Below, in pieces: positions 1 through 12,094 of a stretch of DNA of 64,000 nt. The translations under genes and the position numbers were made by a program. Below the pieces are notes generated by a model. The model ran no database searches. It was not told the DNA's origin and saw only the letters and a program-made list of their open reading frames with translations. Each line of letters begins with the position of its first letter. The stretch's first letter is position 1. The DNA comes from Nymphaea colorata (taxonomy: Eukaryota; Streptophyta; Magnoliopsida; Nymphaeales; Nymphaeaceae), in the NCBI RefSeq assembly GCF_008831285.2, contig NC_045149.1:11968629-12032628 (forward strand), written 5' to 3'.

Positions 1-730
1 CTACCCTACACAAACCTTGCTTGACAGTTAGGGTCCCAATTGACACTCTTTTTTTTGGCAAAGCAATCGTCGATAGTTGAGTCATGTGAGGCGAAGTTCA
101 CGAGCTGGAGAAAGCTTGACTGGTCTGAGTCAGGGTTCCTATCATCACCACGAGGTGAGGAAGAAAAAAACGCGAAGCCAGTAGCATAGTCTATCAAGCA
201 AGTGACGCCCCCAGGCAGAGAAAGAAAGAGTGACTGACTGCCCTAAAAAAGAAAGCCTTCAACAAAAGCCAACTGTGCAAGGCGGTAGAGTCCGTGTGCA
301 GTGTTAGCATTCTCTCATGAACATGAAACGGTGGTCGTTCTGCATCCCGCGCTCATGCATGGAGTTGCTTGTTCGTTAGCATTTCTTGTCTTGCTTAGCG
401 TACTTTATCAATCCCTTGCTTGTTCCGGATGCAGCAAGCAAGCTTCAAAGGCTCACTCTGGCTCTCAACGGCTATCGCCTCCTCTCGCTGGGTCGAGTGA
501 TCAACACCTCAGGGGTTGAGGGATGCTTCTCCGCTTCTCCTGCTGCGACTACCTATGCCGTGGAGGCGATTCGCGGTCACCGTCACCTCAGCCGTGCCTT
601 CTTTGAGAGTTTGACCATCACGTCACGTCACGTCACGAGTAAAGCCCTATGCTTTGGGAGTGTGTGCTTTGTGCAATTGAAAGGTCAAGGTCAGTGCACA
701 ACTATAGGCAGAGCCAAAGCGAAGCGAGTG
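1..730. other. Possible organelle-derived (NUMT-like) segment
   Basis: This stretch has clearly higher GC than the DNA to its right. It carries several short unrelated open frames and has the texture of plant mitochondrial intergenic sequence, for example the purine-rich AAAGAAAGAGTGACTGACTG near 222. I recognise no gene in it. The boundary at about 730 coincides with the start of the foldback repeat. Calling it mitochondrial is inference from composition only. It could equally be an untyped transposon end. Confidence 0.25.
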
Positions 731-1935
731 TGCTTATGATTTGTGGAAACACTAATGGCATACAATTGCCATTGGGTATGGTGAGTACTAATGACATTTG
801 TTTGTATAGTGAGTACTAATGACATTGAATTTTTGGTCAAGTGAGTAATAATGGAATTTGTTTGTACAGTGAGTACTAATGGCATTTGTTTGTCAAGTGA
901 GTACTAATAGCATTTGTTTTTCAAGTGAGTACTAGTGGCATTGAATTGCAATGAGTCCTGACGTTTTTGGTATTGTGAGTACTGATGACATACAAATGAG
1001 TTTTGACCTTTTTGGATCTTGATCTTTAAAGAAAGTCCTCACCTTTTTGGATCCTGACTTTTCCATAATGAGTCCTGACCTTTTTGGTATGGTGAGTACT
1101 GATGACATACAAATGAGTCTTGACCTTTCAAAAGAGTCCTCACCTTTTTGGTATGGTGAGTACTGATAACATACAAATGAGTCTTGACCTTTTTGGATCC
1201 TGACTTTTCCATAATGAGTCTTGACCTTTCAAGAAAGTCCTGTCCATCACCTTTCCATGAGCTAATGTCATTCAAAGTTGCGAGTGCTGATTCAGATCAG
1301 ACAAAACTCTTTGGTCAGGGTCAACATGAATGGCATACAATTGCCATTGTCTTTTTTTGTTCTTCATGTGAGAGTCAGCACTAATGGCATACAATTGCCA
1401 TTTCTCCATCTTCTAATGGCATACAATGACAACCTTTCCTTTCCATTATCATGGTCAGGGTCAGCACTTTTCAGGATTTGTCTGACCTGAATCAGTGACC
1501 TTCTTGAAAGGTGATGGACAGGACTTTCTTGAAAGGTCAAGACTCATTATGGAAAAGTCAGGATCCAAAAAGGTCAAGACTCATTTGTATGTCATCAGTA
1601 CTCACCATACCAAAAAGGTGAGGACTCTTTTGAAAGGTCAAGACTCATTTGTATGTCATCAGTACTCACCATACCAAAAAGGTCAGGACTCATTATGGAA
1701 AAGTCAGGATCCAAAAAGGTCAAGACTCATTTGTATGCCATCAGTACTCACCATACCAAACAGGTCAGGACTCTTTTGAAAGGTCAAGACTCATTTGTAT
1801 GTCATCAGTACTCACTATACCAAAAAGATCAGGACTCATTGCAATTTAATGCCATTAGTACTCACTTGACAAACAAATGCCTTTAGTACTCACTTGACAA
1901 ACAAATGCCATTAGTACTCATTGTACAAACAAGCA
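731..1935. repeat. Long foldback element (imperfect palindrome of tandem repeats)
   Basis: The two halves are reverse complements about a centre near 1380. Position x on the left matches 2761 minus x on the right, so 1039-1254 pairs with 1507-1722. Both arms give the same long peptide when read on opposite strands, so they are nearly identical. Each arm is built of direct repeats around GTGAGTACTGATGACATACA and GAGTCTTGACCTTT. The outer arms are less regular (about 780-1000 and 1760-1935). The central 150 bases hold shorter copies of ATGGCATACAATTGCCAT, itself palindromic. The structure fits a foldback transposon or a Mutator-like element with very long inverted ends. I could not define a target duplication and see no transposase. 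The open frames inside are by-products of the repeat. Confidence 0.85.
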
Positions 1936-2137
1936 TGCAATCGAGCAGCGCAGTGTGTGGTCGCGCAGTGTGTGGTCGCGCGTGCGACTATGCTTTTCTC
2001 TTTTTTTAAAAAAAAAATAAATTAAATATAATGAAACAAAAAAGTGTTATTCATACATAAAAAAACATTAAACCATTTTTTCTTAAAATGTGTATGAAAT
2101 TGGTTTTGTTCCAAATGAGTGGTTGACTCCGTTTTGA
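1936..2137. other. AT-rich spacer, no gene seen
   Basis: A short GC-rich tandem repeat, GTGTGGTCGCGCA twice at 1950-1982, is followed by A/T-rich sequence. No gene or RNA was recognised. Confidence 0.5.
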
Positions 2138-2485
2138 GTGACTCCGGACTCGTTTTATATCTGGATTGGCTTCAATTGGTCGCTAATGCGTTTTAGGGCA
2201 GAATTTAGGCTGAAAATACATTTTGGAGTGAGAACGAAACATAAAACAAATGGAAGGTCTGCGCATGCGCACGCAGTGCTCATAAATTCAAATTTTGTTG
2301 TCTTGATTTCGGTTTTGGATTTTGAGTTTGAAATTCCCAATTTAGATTTAAACTTTGGTTTTGGATTTAATCTGCATCTGAGAGTTGGATTTTGGATTTA
2401 AATCTTGCGTCTAAAGTTAGGTTTTAAATTTGTGCTTAAGAGAAAAAATGCAGTCTTTTCAAAAAATTTTGAGGTGATAAGAGAT
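2138..2485 (-). mobile_element. LTR-end fragment of the Tat-like family (possible 3' LTR)
   Basis: From about 2285 to 2480 this matches 11290-11464 over nearly its whole length, in the same orientation. Shared features are the run of GGATTT/AAATTT words and an end resembling AATTTTGAGGTGATAA. The two copies flank the minus-strand Ty3 pol remains at 2890-11205, so they may be its two LTRs. They may also be independent fragments of the LTR family seen at 5512-9542 and 12095-14742, which ends in the same way. Confidence 0.5.
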
Positions 2486-2589
2486 GCCTCTCTTTGTTAT
2501 TAGGCCGGTGCTAGCCGTGCTTAGTGACAAAGATATGCACCCTAAATTTTTCCAAAAAAAAAAACGTGTTTGGAGTGATGTTTTAGGTT

Positions 2590-2750
2590 TAATCCCTTAC
2601 CTAAATGGGTTATTTGAGCTAAATTGAGTTCAGTTTTGACCCCTTACCTGCACAGATTGCTTTGCATTGCAGGTTTTAACCCCTTTACCTGCATGGGTTG
2701 CTTTGAATCGCAGGTTTAACCCCTTACCTGTATGGGTTGCTCTTGAGTCT
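2590..2750. repeat. Short degenerate tandem repeat
   Basis: Four imperfect units, each carrying CCCTTACCTGNATGGGTTGCTT, start near 2593, 2638, 2679 and 2714. They lie between the putative 3' LTR and the end of pol in the Tat-like element, where the 3' untranslated region would be. Confidence 0.7.
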
Positions 2751-2889
2751 CGAGTGATAATATAAAAAAATATGCCCTAGTGTAATTGTTACGTTTACAA
2801 CTGTGAAGAATAAAAAATGAATAATAAATTGTTGTGGGAAATATGAATATTTGTCATTGATTGAAAAGTGAGTACAAGAGGACTAGGTG

Positions 2890-5511
2890 TAGAATTTCTT
2901 GAGATGAAGAGCATTAACAGGATCAACAAGTTCTACCCCATTAGCATCAATCAATCGGTATGAATTATAAGGCAAACACCCAATTTGGTGCCCACTTACT
3001 ACATAGTTATCCTCTAAGGTATACCACAGATTGTAGGACCAAGTCATTCACTTTGAAATGTCTCTCAATAACTGACTTAGCAAATTGTCTAGCAACCCTT
3101 TGACAACAAGCTTCAACGTGTTCAGCCGCTTTTAGCATCTTTTCATCTAATAAATCGGAATGCATTAGCCTCTTCTACTGATATTGATGTAGGGAAATCT
3201 CTATGAGAGAAGCGAACTTCAAAGCGGGTTTTAGTACATGTAATGATAGAACCACTTCCGTTCCGTAGACCAGCTCTGCCAAGAGTAGTATTTGTTGGAG
3301 TTCTCATAGTGGTGCGATATGCCCACAGAGCATTATGCATCTTTTCATGCCAGTCTCTTCCAGTTTCTATTGTCTGCTCCAAGATGCAGATCAGGATCTC
3401 GTTGGTAGCCTCCGCTTGCCCATTACCTTGGGGGTAATAAGGAGTTGAAAATTGATACATGATGCGACATTTGATGCACAACTATCTCATTTTTCATTTT
3501 TGAAATGAGTCCCGTTATCAGAGACTATGTCATGAGGGACTCCAGATCTGCAAAGAAGATTTTTATGAATGAAGGAAGTGCACTATGTGATGCCCTTCTA
3601 CTGTTCTGAGCATGATGACTTCTACCCACTTGGTAAAATAGTCTGTTGTAGCAAAAAAATATTTATGGTCATTAGAAGCTGTAGGGGATATTGGTCCAAC
3701 TATATCAAATGTTCACATTAAAAACAACCAAGAAGATGTTACAAAATGCAAGTGAGAGGCTGGTGCATGGATCATTCATGCAGTTGACATTCTTTACATT
3801 TTTGACGAATTGGTAACAATTTTTTTGCATAGTAGGCCAATAATATCCTACTCAAATTATTTGTTTGGTGGTGTTTGATAACCAACATGACCCCTATAGT
3901 CTCATCGATGTTACTCTTCGATGACTTCTTTTGCCTCATCTTCAGCAAGGCACCGAGAGTATTCGGTACTGAACCCACGCTTGTATAACACTCCTACAAG
4001 AATAAAGTACCTTGCTAATATACATTGAATTGCTTTTTGTTCCTTTTGGGCATTCCAGTATGGAATTCTCCACTCTCAATGTACCTTTTGAAGTCATGAT
4101 ACCAAGGCGTATTCCCTTCTTGGATATGATGAACATACTTCTCTGCTTCAAAAGTAGGACGTTCTAACTTTCCAATCTCAAAAGAATAGATTGTTTCGTT
4201 GGCTCGAAAGGAGATAGTGGATCGTAGACTTGCGAGGTCATTTGCAATAGAGTTGCCTTCTCTTTTTATGTGAGCCAGTTGTACTTCTTCAAACTGTCAA
4301 GGCAGTGGTGATCTCTTGATATGACATCAACTTCTTGTCTTTGACTTTCCATTCTCTGTTCACTTGATTGATGATAAGCTGAGAGTCGCCGAAGGCATGC
4401 ACCCTTTCTCTTGAAGACTCAATAAAGAGCGAAGTCCTTATAGGAGGGCTTTATATTCAGTTATGTTATGTGTACATCAAAAGTTGAGTTTTAATGAGTA
4501 CATAATCATTTCATCTTCCGGAGTGATAAGTAAAATGTCTATACTTGCTCCCATTATGTTTTTGGATCCATCAAAGTACATCTTCCATATCGGAACCATT
4601 TTCAATCTAAGTATATATTCGTCTAGAAACTCATCATTTGTTTTGATTTCCTCGTATTGGGAAAAATTTGCTAGCTGATCCATAATTGCTTGTCCTTTGA
4701 TTGACTTTTAAGGCACATATTCAAGGTCATATTGCGTCAGCAAAACTTGTCATTTGGCGATGCACCCATTAAGGAATGACTGCTCCAAGATGTACTTGAT
4801 AGCATTTAGTTTGGAGAATATCTTGACTTCACAAGCTAATAAATAGTGCTTCAGATTCTGACACATTCAATCCAATGCTAGACAAGTTTTTTTCATTGGA
4901 GAGTACTTCTTTTCATACTTGACAAAAGTTTTGCTAACGTAATAAATTGCATGCTTAATGCAACTTTCTTTATCATATTGTGCCAAAAAGCCGCCACACG
5001 TTGACTCATTCACTGTGATGTAAAGCAGCAATAGTCTACCCAACACCAGAGGTTTTAAGATTAGTGGATTTAGAAGGTATTTCTTGATATTTTCAAACGA
5101 GTGTTGGCATTCAAAACCTCATTCAAGCTTGACACCTTTTCTTAACAACTGGTTGAATGGTTTGTATATCATGACTAGATTGGAAATAAATCGTCTGATG
5201 GACTGGATTCGCCCTTGTAAACTTCGTAGTTTCTTGATGTTGGTAGGTGGTGGCATATCGATGATCACTTTAGCTTTGACAATATCCATTTCGATCTCCC
5301 TTCTTACTGACCATGGAACTCAAAAATTTACCCAATTCAACCGCGAACCCACATTTTTGAGGATTCAAATGAAGCTTGTATTGTAACAGTCTCTTAAACA
5401 CCTAGGTGAAGGTTTCAATATGGTTTTCTCTTGTCATAGATTTAATTAATATGTCATCGATATATGCATCCATGATTTTGTGCATCTGGTCGTGGAAGAT
5501 AGCGGTGATGG
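2890..5511 (-). pseudogene. Ty3/gypsy Tat-like pol, 3' half (RT end, RNase H, integrase), decayed
   Basis: Reading on the minus strand from right to left, YIDDILIKS near 5435-5470 is the reverse transcriptase active-site box. WKMYFDGSKN near 4560-4600 and ITPEDE after it match the extra RNase H carried by Tat-lineage elements. CKECQLHE near 3772-3800 is the end of an integrase zinc finger. YYPQGNGQAEATN near 3390-3430 is the integrase core box with its catalytic glutamate. The frame ends in LHLKKFYT and a stop near 2890. Frames change and stops interrupt it throughout, so it is dead. At 5511 the reading frame is cut by a 4-kb insertion and resumes at 9543. Confidence 0.85.
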
Positions 5512-7229
5512 TGTTCGCACCGCACCTCTTTTTCAAAGGGGCTCGAAATGTGAATTAGCAAAATTCTTTTAAAATTAGGGTTTTGAGGAAAATTTTGAAG
5601 AGAAAGGGGGTCCGCTCGTCGGTAGGAGGTTCAACCGTTCCTGCAACCTTTAACAGGGGTAATTAGACCAAGGACTAAGGATCATTTGGATCATGTATGA
5701 GTTATTGATGCAAGTCCTATATGCTTATGTATTGAAGTTTTGGATTCAAAAACCAAAGTGATTTGCTAGATTCAAAACCCAAAGTTTATAAGTGATTTTA
5801 ACTTGTTTTGAAAAATGGATTCCTTTGATTTGAAGATTGGAGGTTTTTTAAATTGATTTAAAAACCTTTGTTTTGGTGTCATTTGAAATCCACAATTCTT
5901 AGAAAATTTGAAATTGAGTTCTTTGTTGTGAACTCAATTTGATTCATGAGTTGAAATGATGATCATCTTATGATCAAAATTGATTTTGAATTCTTCTTTT
6001 GCCAAATCATGTGATTTGGTCTAAAATATTTAAAAACTTGTGTAGAGTTCATTCTTTTGATGGGACATAGACCCAAATTGTTAGGAAATATATTGTTTTC
6101 TAAACATATTTTTGATCAAAATTATGAATGCATTGCTTATGTTTTCTTTGGAAGTTAAGTGAAGTTTACAAATTCTTGTTGCAATATAACTTGGTCATTT
6201 TTTGCAACTCAAAGTTGAATCATTTAACTTCTTGAGAATGTACACGTGGTGCTATTGGTTTTGAGTGAAAGTGAATGCATGAAAGGAGAAGGGAAACTAT
6301 ATGAAACATTCATTCTTTTCTCTCTCATAATCTCTCAAGAATCATTCGTTTGCTATCACACATCATACAATCTATGCATGAAGATTGATTTTGATTAAAA
6401 TGTATGACTTTCTCTAAATATGTTCATCATATTATTAAGCACATGAATTAGAAATGCAGTCCACAAGCTTGAGTCATGGATGAGAATCTCAAAACAATTA
6501 AGAATTAGACAAATGAGGACGAAATCAAACTTTAAAATATAGAGGAAACGTGGATATCATCCTTTTTCCTCAAAATTGTCATAAAAATCAGATTTTATTC
6601 TGATTTAAGTGGATTAAAATTAAATATTGATTCTAAGAGTGTTTGACTCTTAGAAAATAAACTAAACATCCAAGTTGGCAAAAATCATGTGCCATATGTT
6701 CTCATTCATGTTATGGAATTCTAAGAACTTTTCTTTCTCTCCAAAATCAAACAAAATTTCATATTCTTGTTCTAGAAAATCCATTTATTTCTTGAACTAT
6801 GAAAACACTTTTGATCTTGTTCCTTAAGGGATACAAAGATTAAACTTTTTGAAGCATTCTTGACACTCAATTAATCAAATGTAAGTCTGAAAATTGGTGA
6901 ATGAAATTAGAAATTTCTAAAAGGCTTTTAGTGAGCCGATTAGGTAGGGCTAGAACCTTTTTATTGTTCTTCAAAATATAGCCACTTTGTGGCTGAAAAT
7001 TGATATTTCAAATATACTATGGTCAGATTTCAACAACTTAGATACATCTTATGTATGGATTGCTGAAATTAAGTAAATTTTAAAATGAAATAAAAATGAT
7101 TTCATAGCCTTGTACTACAAATATCAACAAAATGATCCCCTTTCTTAAAAACCATTTTGGAAACGTGTTCCAACGTGATTTCAAAAGGAAAAAATAATTT
7201 TTAATAAGATATTGTACGTGTATATAAAT

Positions 7230-7233
<4 letters not shown>

Positions 7234-7321
<88 letters not shown>
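7234..7321. repeat. (AT)n microsatellite
   Basis: About 88 bases of uninterrupted AT dinucleotides inside solo LTR copy 1. Confidence 0.95.
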
Positions 7322-7323
<2 letters not shown>

Positions 7324-9236
7324 ATCTTACTTTTGAAAATGAAATTTAATCAAGGGACCACATAACTCATGAATCATGATGATTCATGGCTGGGTTCCTT
7401 TACGTAAGAAAGATTGAAAACTTGTTTCTAATCTTCTCTACCACCCTTGATCAATTAAATTAAAAGACATGAATCTGAACGACTTCAAATGAGAATGAAA
7501 AAAAAACAATGTTTAAGCTAATTCATCCAAAATTTTGCTATGCAAGGGTGAATCACATTCATAAGAATGTATCCATCCTTAATAAGCATTTTCATCATAT
7601 ATGTTGCAGCAAAATCACTCTCTCACCGTGGGATTCTCTTATGGTAAGGAACTCAAAATAGTTTTAAACTTGTTGTTTTGAAAGGGACGTGGCCTTGGGG
7701 CCCCTTTCAAAATTTGATACATGGGTTAGTCTTTTTAGAAAAGTCGATGCATGCATGCATTATGCATTAACATGTACATTCAATCGTAGGTTTCCACTAG
7801 GTGGACGTCATTTCCAGCTATAAAATAAATGAAAATAAACTCCTGCCACGAATTGCTAAAATTAAAATGAACCAACAGGAAGCTCAAGTATATGAGAAAA
7901 GAGTTAAAATCACCTACCTTGTGGTCGGTCTTCATACTTGATTTTCTTTCACTTGTTTTCCAAATCAAGCAATCCTAAGCAAGAATCCAAGCTTAGATTC
8001 GAGCTTAGCAAAACTAGAATAAGAATAGCTCGCTTGCTAGAATTTGTAGTGGGAAAGAGTGAGCTTCTCTCCATGAAAATCCTAAGTAAGGGTTCACTTA
8101 AACACCTTCACTTAGTAAACTCGATAGAGAGAATAGAGGAAATGAAGAAGAAAATGAGAGAGGGGCGAAGAAGGCTTGGACAAATCATCTTTCTCCTCCT
8201 TGGCTTCTCCCTCCAAGTTCCTTGGCTGCAGCAACTTGATGGAATTTTCAAATTTTCATCCTCCTCCTTGGTGGCCAAGGAGAGGTTTATATAGAAGATG
8301 AGGTGGGTTTAACCACCTCCTTAACTCACCTTGGGAACTCACATATGACCTTGGGGACTTGTAAAATGAGTTAAATAGGGTTTGATGACTATAATTGACC
8401 ATTATTAGCCCATTTACATGAGCAAGGTGGGCTGGGCTAGGTTTGGTCAACATTGGTTCAGACCTAGTTGACCAACTTTGACCAAAATTTCAGACAAAAA
8501 TGCCCTTGCACATGGTTTTTTCTTATTTTGTGCTATTTATTTTTTTCTTTATTTGAAATCGAGCTTGTTAAGTTAAAACCTAGTCACTAAGCTCTAAATG
8601 TCATTGAATTATGATAATTCAATTTAAATTTGAACAAAATTTGAAAATTCTATCAAACTTGGTTCGAAATATTGAATTTTAATGTGGTATTTGATTTATA
8701 TATTTGACAAATTCAAATGTATCTGTGTCTTTCATAAACCAATTTAGGCTCTGTAATTTCAATTTGATCATAGAAGGGCAAAATTGTTTAGATTGGTCAA
8801 TTTCGACTAATTGACCAAAGTCAAAACTCAATTGCGAGTAGTTTGACTTTGTTCAAGGTAATTTAATAAATTTGAGATAAAAAAACTCTTAATTGAGCTG
8901 AATTGTACTTTGACTGAGTCTAGTCAGAGTGGACTTGATCTGGTCAAGATCTTTTTTCATCCACTGATTAGATCTCGGGACAGACCTACCCTTTTGGCTA
9001 AACTGAGCTCATGTCGACTAAGCTTAACTATGATTGGTGCCATATTTAGGTGCACTAGGGTTGAACCTACTTGAATTAAGTGGGTTTGACCAGCCTAGTT
9101 ATTGCTTTTTGGAAATTGACTCCTCTTTAAAGAGGACCTGGTTAAAGAAGAGAGAGAGACATAAATGTCTCTCTTTTCTTAGGTTTCTCATTCATTTCTC
9201 ATTGAAAATGACTTTTTTTTTTTCATTTAAATGAGA

Positions 9237-9238
<2 letters not shown>

Positions 9239-9285
<47 letters not shown>
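9239..9285. repeat. (AT)n microsatellite
   Basis: About 46 bases of AT dinucleotides near the end of solo LTR copy 1. Confidence 0.95.
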
Positions 9286-9287
<2 letters not shown>

Positions 9288-9542
9288 CATTCTATACTGA
9301 ATTTGATCTAATTCTTAGACTTAAGTCAAAATTTGAATTTTGCAATTGGATTTGGATTTTAAATGACATTTGTACATAGTTTGGGCTTGTAATCCTGCAT
9401 TGGGATTCATGTTGTGGGTTTAATTGAATCTAAATTGTTCTTTAGATTCAAAATTAACTTTGCAATTGCAATTTTTCACAAATCTTTTGTAAAATTTTCA
9501 CATTGCTTCAATTTTAATGTGGAAAAATTTGAGATGTTAACA

Positions 9543-11205
9543 CATAGCTCTTTGGTAAGTTGCTCCAGCATTATTTAAACCAAATGCCATCACCATGTAA
9601 CAGAAAGTGCCCCAAGATGTAGTAAAAGCAATCTTAGGTTGATCCTTGACTGCTAATTTGATTTGATTATATCCTGAATATCCCTTCATAAAAGAGAACA
9701 TGCCATGGCCTGCAGTACTGTCTAGCAATAAATCAATCTTTGGAAGTAGATAATTGTCTTTTGGCATGGCTTTGTTCAGGTCTCAAAAGTCAATGCATAG
9801 CCTGACTTTGCCATTTTTTTTGGACCACCACGATATTAGCCAACCATTCAGGGTAATCGATGATGCGAATAAATTTTGCCTTTGGGAGATCCTCTAATCC
9901 TTCTTTTACGGGCCCATCCGCAGTTACAAGTAGTTTGACTGCTCAACAAGCGTGGAAAACATATATATGTTCAAAGAGTATGATGGGCCCAACCCAACAC
10001 AGGTCCCGAGCTTGAGACCATGAACTTCCCGTTGATGATGGTGATTTGGGGGCAGTGACTGCTTTGGGGCAAAGGTGGCTGCTCATGAAGATGAGACAAA
10101 GCTTGCTGTCAATATCAGAAATGACCTCTTTGAGATGTGAGGTGTCGGAGTCACCTTGTCTGATAAGGATATTGATTTGGATAGGCCGAGAGAAAGGAAG
10201 GTGGTAGGGTAGGCACCAAAGGATCAAGCTTGTGCAATTTTCGTTTAACTGGCTTACAATTAAGACTTAAGGGCAAACAATGTTCAACCATGAGCTTGTG
10301 CTTAGTCGGACTTTCATCATCACTTGATTTAACTAATTTTGGCGTTGCCTTTTTCTTCTTGCCTTGATCTCCTTTACTTTCTCTTTAGAATTCTCGCTGT
10401 CTGAGCCACTGTTTGTGATGTACTTATTTGCCTTTTTGCCTTTTTTGGCAGATTTTTTCTTTCTTTCTGGCTTTTCCTTCAAATTTTTGCTTCTTAGAGG
10501 GCTAGGTGAACTAATTTCTTCTACAATTTATTTTCCTTTCTTGCTTTTCTTTGTTGTCTTTTTCTTTTTGAGATGAAGCAATTCGGGCTTTTCCTCCTTA
10601 CTAGTCGCTGAGTCTGAATCTTGATGACCTTCATTTTGATCCGTAGGAGAGGATTTGTTGTTTCTCTTTTGCTTGAACAAGTTTTTAGTTTCTAGTTTTG
10701 GAGTAAGCATTAGTGCCTTTTGTTCTTCTTGCTCCCTCATGAATCACTCCATGAACAATCGAAACATGTGGTAGCCTTCTAGCTCAATCGCTGGGAAGCC
10801 AAGTGTTCCTGACATAGGCTCAGAAGATGAAGCCTCGTTTTGAGGAGTCTGCTTAGCTTGTTCTCTGATTTCAACCATTTTATTGACTTTCAAGTATTCA
10901 CCTTGTGAGATAGAGAAATGAAGAGTCATTAGAAGGAAATGATGACAAAATAAAGGTTCATATTGACAATACTGAAGATGAAATGAGGACAAAGTTGACA
11001 ACGAAAACCTTGAAGAAAGGATAGATGGTGGTCGGTTGGCATCCCACCGCTTGGCGTATTCCTTCTTTACCATTGGGCTTGTGAACCAAGTATATGATAT
11101 TTGTGTTTTCCACTCTTGTCGAGCCACTATAGACAATGCCGCCCATTGAGGAGAGCTGAGGTCAAATTCAGGAATAGCTCTAATTGGTGCATGCACAAAA
11201 ACCAT
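9543..11205 (-). pseudogene. Ty3/gypsy Tat-like element, 5' half (RT start and upstream gag/protease region)
   Basis: The minus strand at 9543-9930 reads as the start of a Ty3 reverse transcriptase, with LANIVVVQKK, then GKVRLCIDF after a frame change near 9820, then DLNKAMPKDNYLLPKIDLL, GYNQIKLA and AFGLNNAGATYQRAM. It continues at 5511 across the inserted LTR. Farther upstream, 10528-11205 holds a Lys/Glu-rich and then a hydrophilic open stretch that is collinear with the gag-protease region. I cannot assign domains there from motifs. Stops and shifts show it is inactive. Confidence 0.8.
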
Positions 11206-11289
11206 CTTTTATCTCTTAGAGAAATGTCTCATGCATCTATCAACACAATAATCAACTATGAAATAAGGGCCCAAGAGTGTGGTATGCCC

Positions 11290-11464
11290 ATGAATTCAAA
11301 TGTTGTTGTCTTAATTTCAGTTTTGGATTTTGAGTTTGAAATTCCCGATTTAGATCTAAACTTTGGTTTTGGATTTAATCTGCATCCGAGAATTGGATTT
11401 TGGGTTTTAAATTTGTGTTTAGGTGAAAAAATGTAGTCTCTTCGAAAAAATTTGGGGTGATAAC
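11290..11464 (-). mobile_element. LTR terminal fragment of the Tat-like family (possible 5' LTR)
   Basis: This is close to 2285-2480 and ends GGGTGATAACA, which on the minus strand gives the LTR start TGTTATCACC. It lies upstream of the gag region of the minus-strand Tat-like element, where a 5' LTR would be. It is short compared with the 2.6-4.0 kb LTR-like copies, so it is truncated or diverged. Confidence 0.5.
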
Positions 11465-11689
11465 ATAGATCTAAAAGTAGGAATCTTTTTTTTTTTTTAG
11501 CTGAACCTCCTTTTGATGTGGCAAGAAATCATAATCGAGACAATTTAATATGCACAGGTGCAAATTGCAAGTTATTTGAATATGTGCCTCAAGTTAAGAA
11601 GGATTTATGAACATCAATTCTTAAAGATGAGGACATATACACGCACACAAAAAGTACTTACATATAATCTCACCTCGTCTCTTAGGTTT

Positions 11690-12094
11690 GTAAGAGCTCA
11701 CTGAAATTTTGTCAAGAAAAACTGAAATTGATTGGGTGCAAGAGCCTTGGTGAAAAAATCAGCCAGCTGATACTCCAAAAGAATGAATGACAACTCAATA
11801 GTTTTTTGAAGAAGTTCTTCTTGAATAAAATGACAATTCATCTCGATATGCTTGGTTCTCTCATGAAACGTGTGGTTATTAATGATGTAAATAGCACTTT
11901 TGTCATCACAGTAGAGTTCAGTAGCCTCATTTAAATGAATTCCCATATCCTTAACAGATTTTTAACCATACAATCTACATGATAGTTGCAGCCATTGCCT
12001 GGTACTTTAGTTGAAGACAACAAGACCTTATTTATTTCTTTCATCTCTGTGATATGATAGAGTCACCCAAATAAACACAAAAGCCAATGGTGTT
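11690..12094 (-). pseudogene. Ty1/copia RNase H end, decayed
   Basis: The minus strand reads ATELYCDDKSAIYI, then HERTKHIEMNCHFI and QLADFFTKAL. These are the usual copia RNase H boxes. Upstream at 12040-12085 the frame continues with a CVYLGDS-like box. At 12094 it is cut by the solo LTR at 12095-14742. Reverse transcriptase remains of the same class lie on the other side, from 14748. Confidence 0.85.

Larger units (their letters stand above)
5512..9542 (-). mobile_element. 4.0-kb LTR-like insertion (solo LTR copy 1) inside Tat reverse transcriptase
   Basis: The reverse transcriptase frame stops at the RAM of ATYQRAM (9543 side) and resumes with TAIFHDQMHK (5511 side). Everything between is foreign. 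On the minus strand the insert begins TGTTAACATCTCAAATTT and ends GCGAACA, the TG...CA layout of an LTR. The flanking pentamers, GATGG and CATAG on the plus strand, agree at three of five positions and could be a decayed target duplication. I found no coding region and no internal LTR junction with a primer binding site, so a solo LTR or a non-coding LTR element is likely. An AT microsatellite lies inside. Its termini and a hairpin module near 5605-5680 are shared with 12095-14742 and 50455-53088. Confidence 0.7.

Noticed and set aside
1039-1779. Two open frames on opposite strands with almost the same protein
   Set aside because: They are the two arms of the foldback repeat read in opposite directions. 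The peptide is a translation of tandem DNA repeats without domain features.
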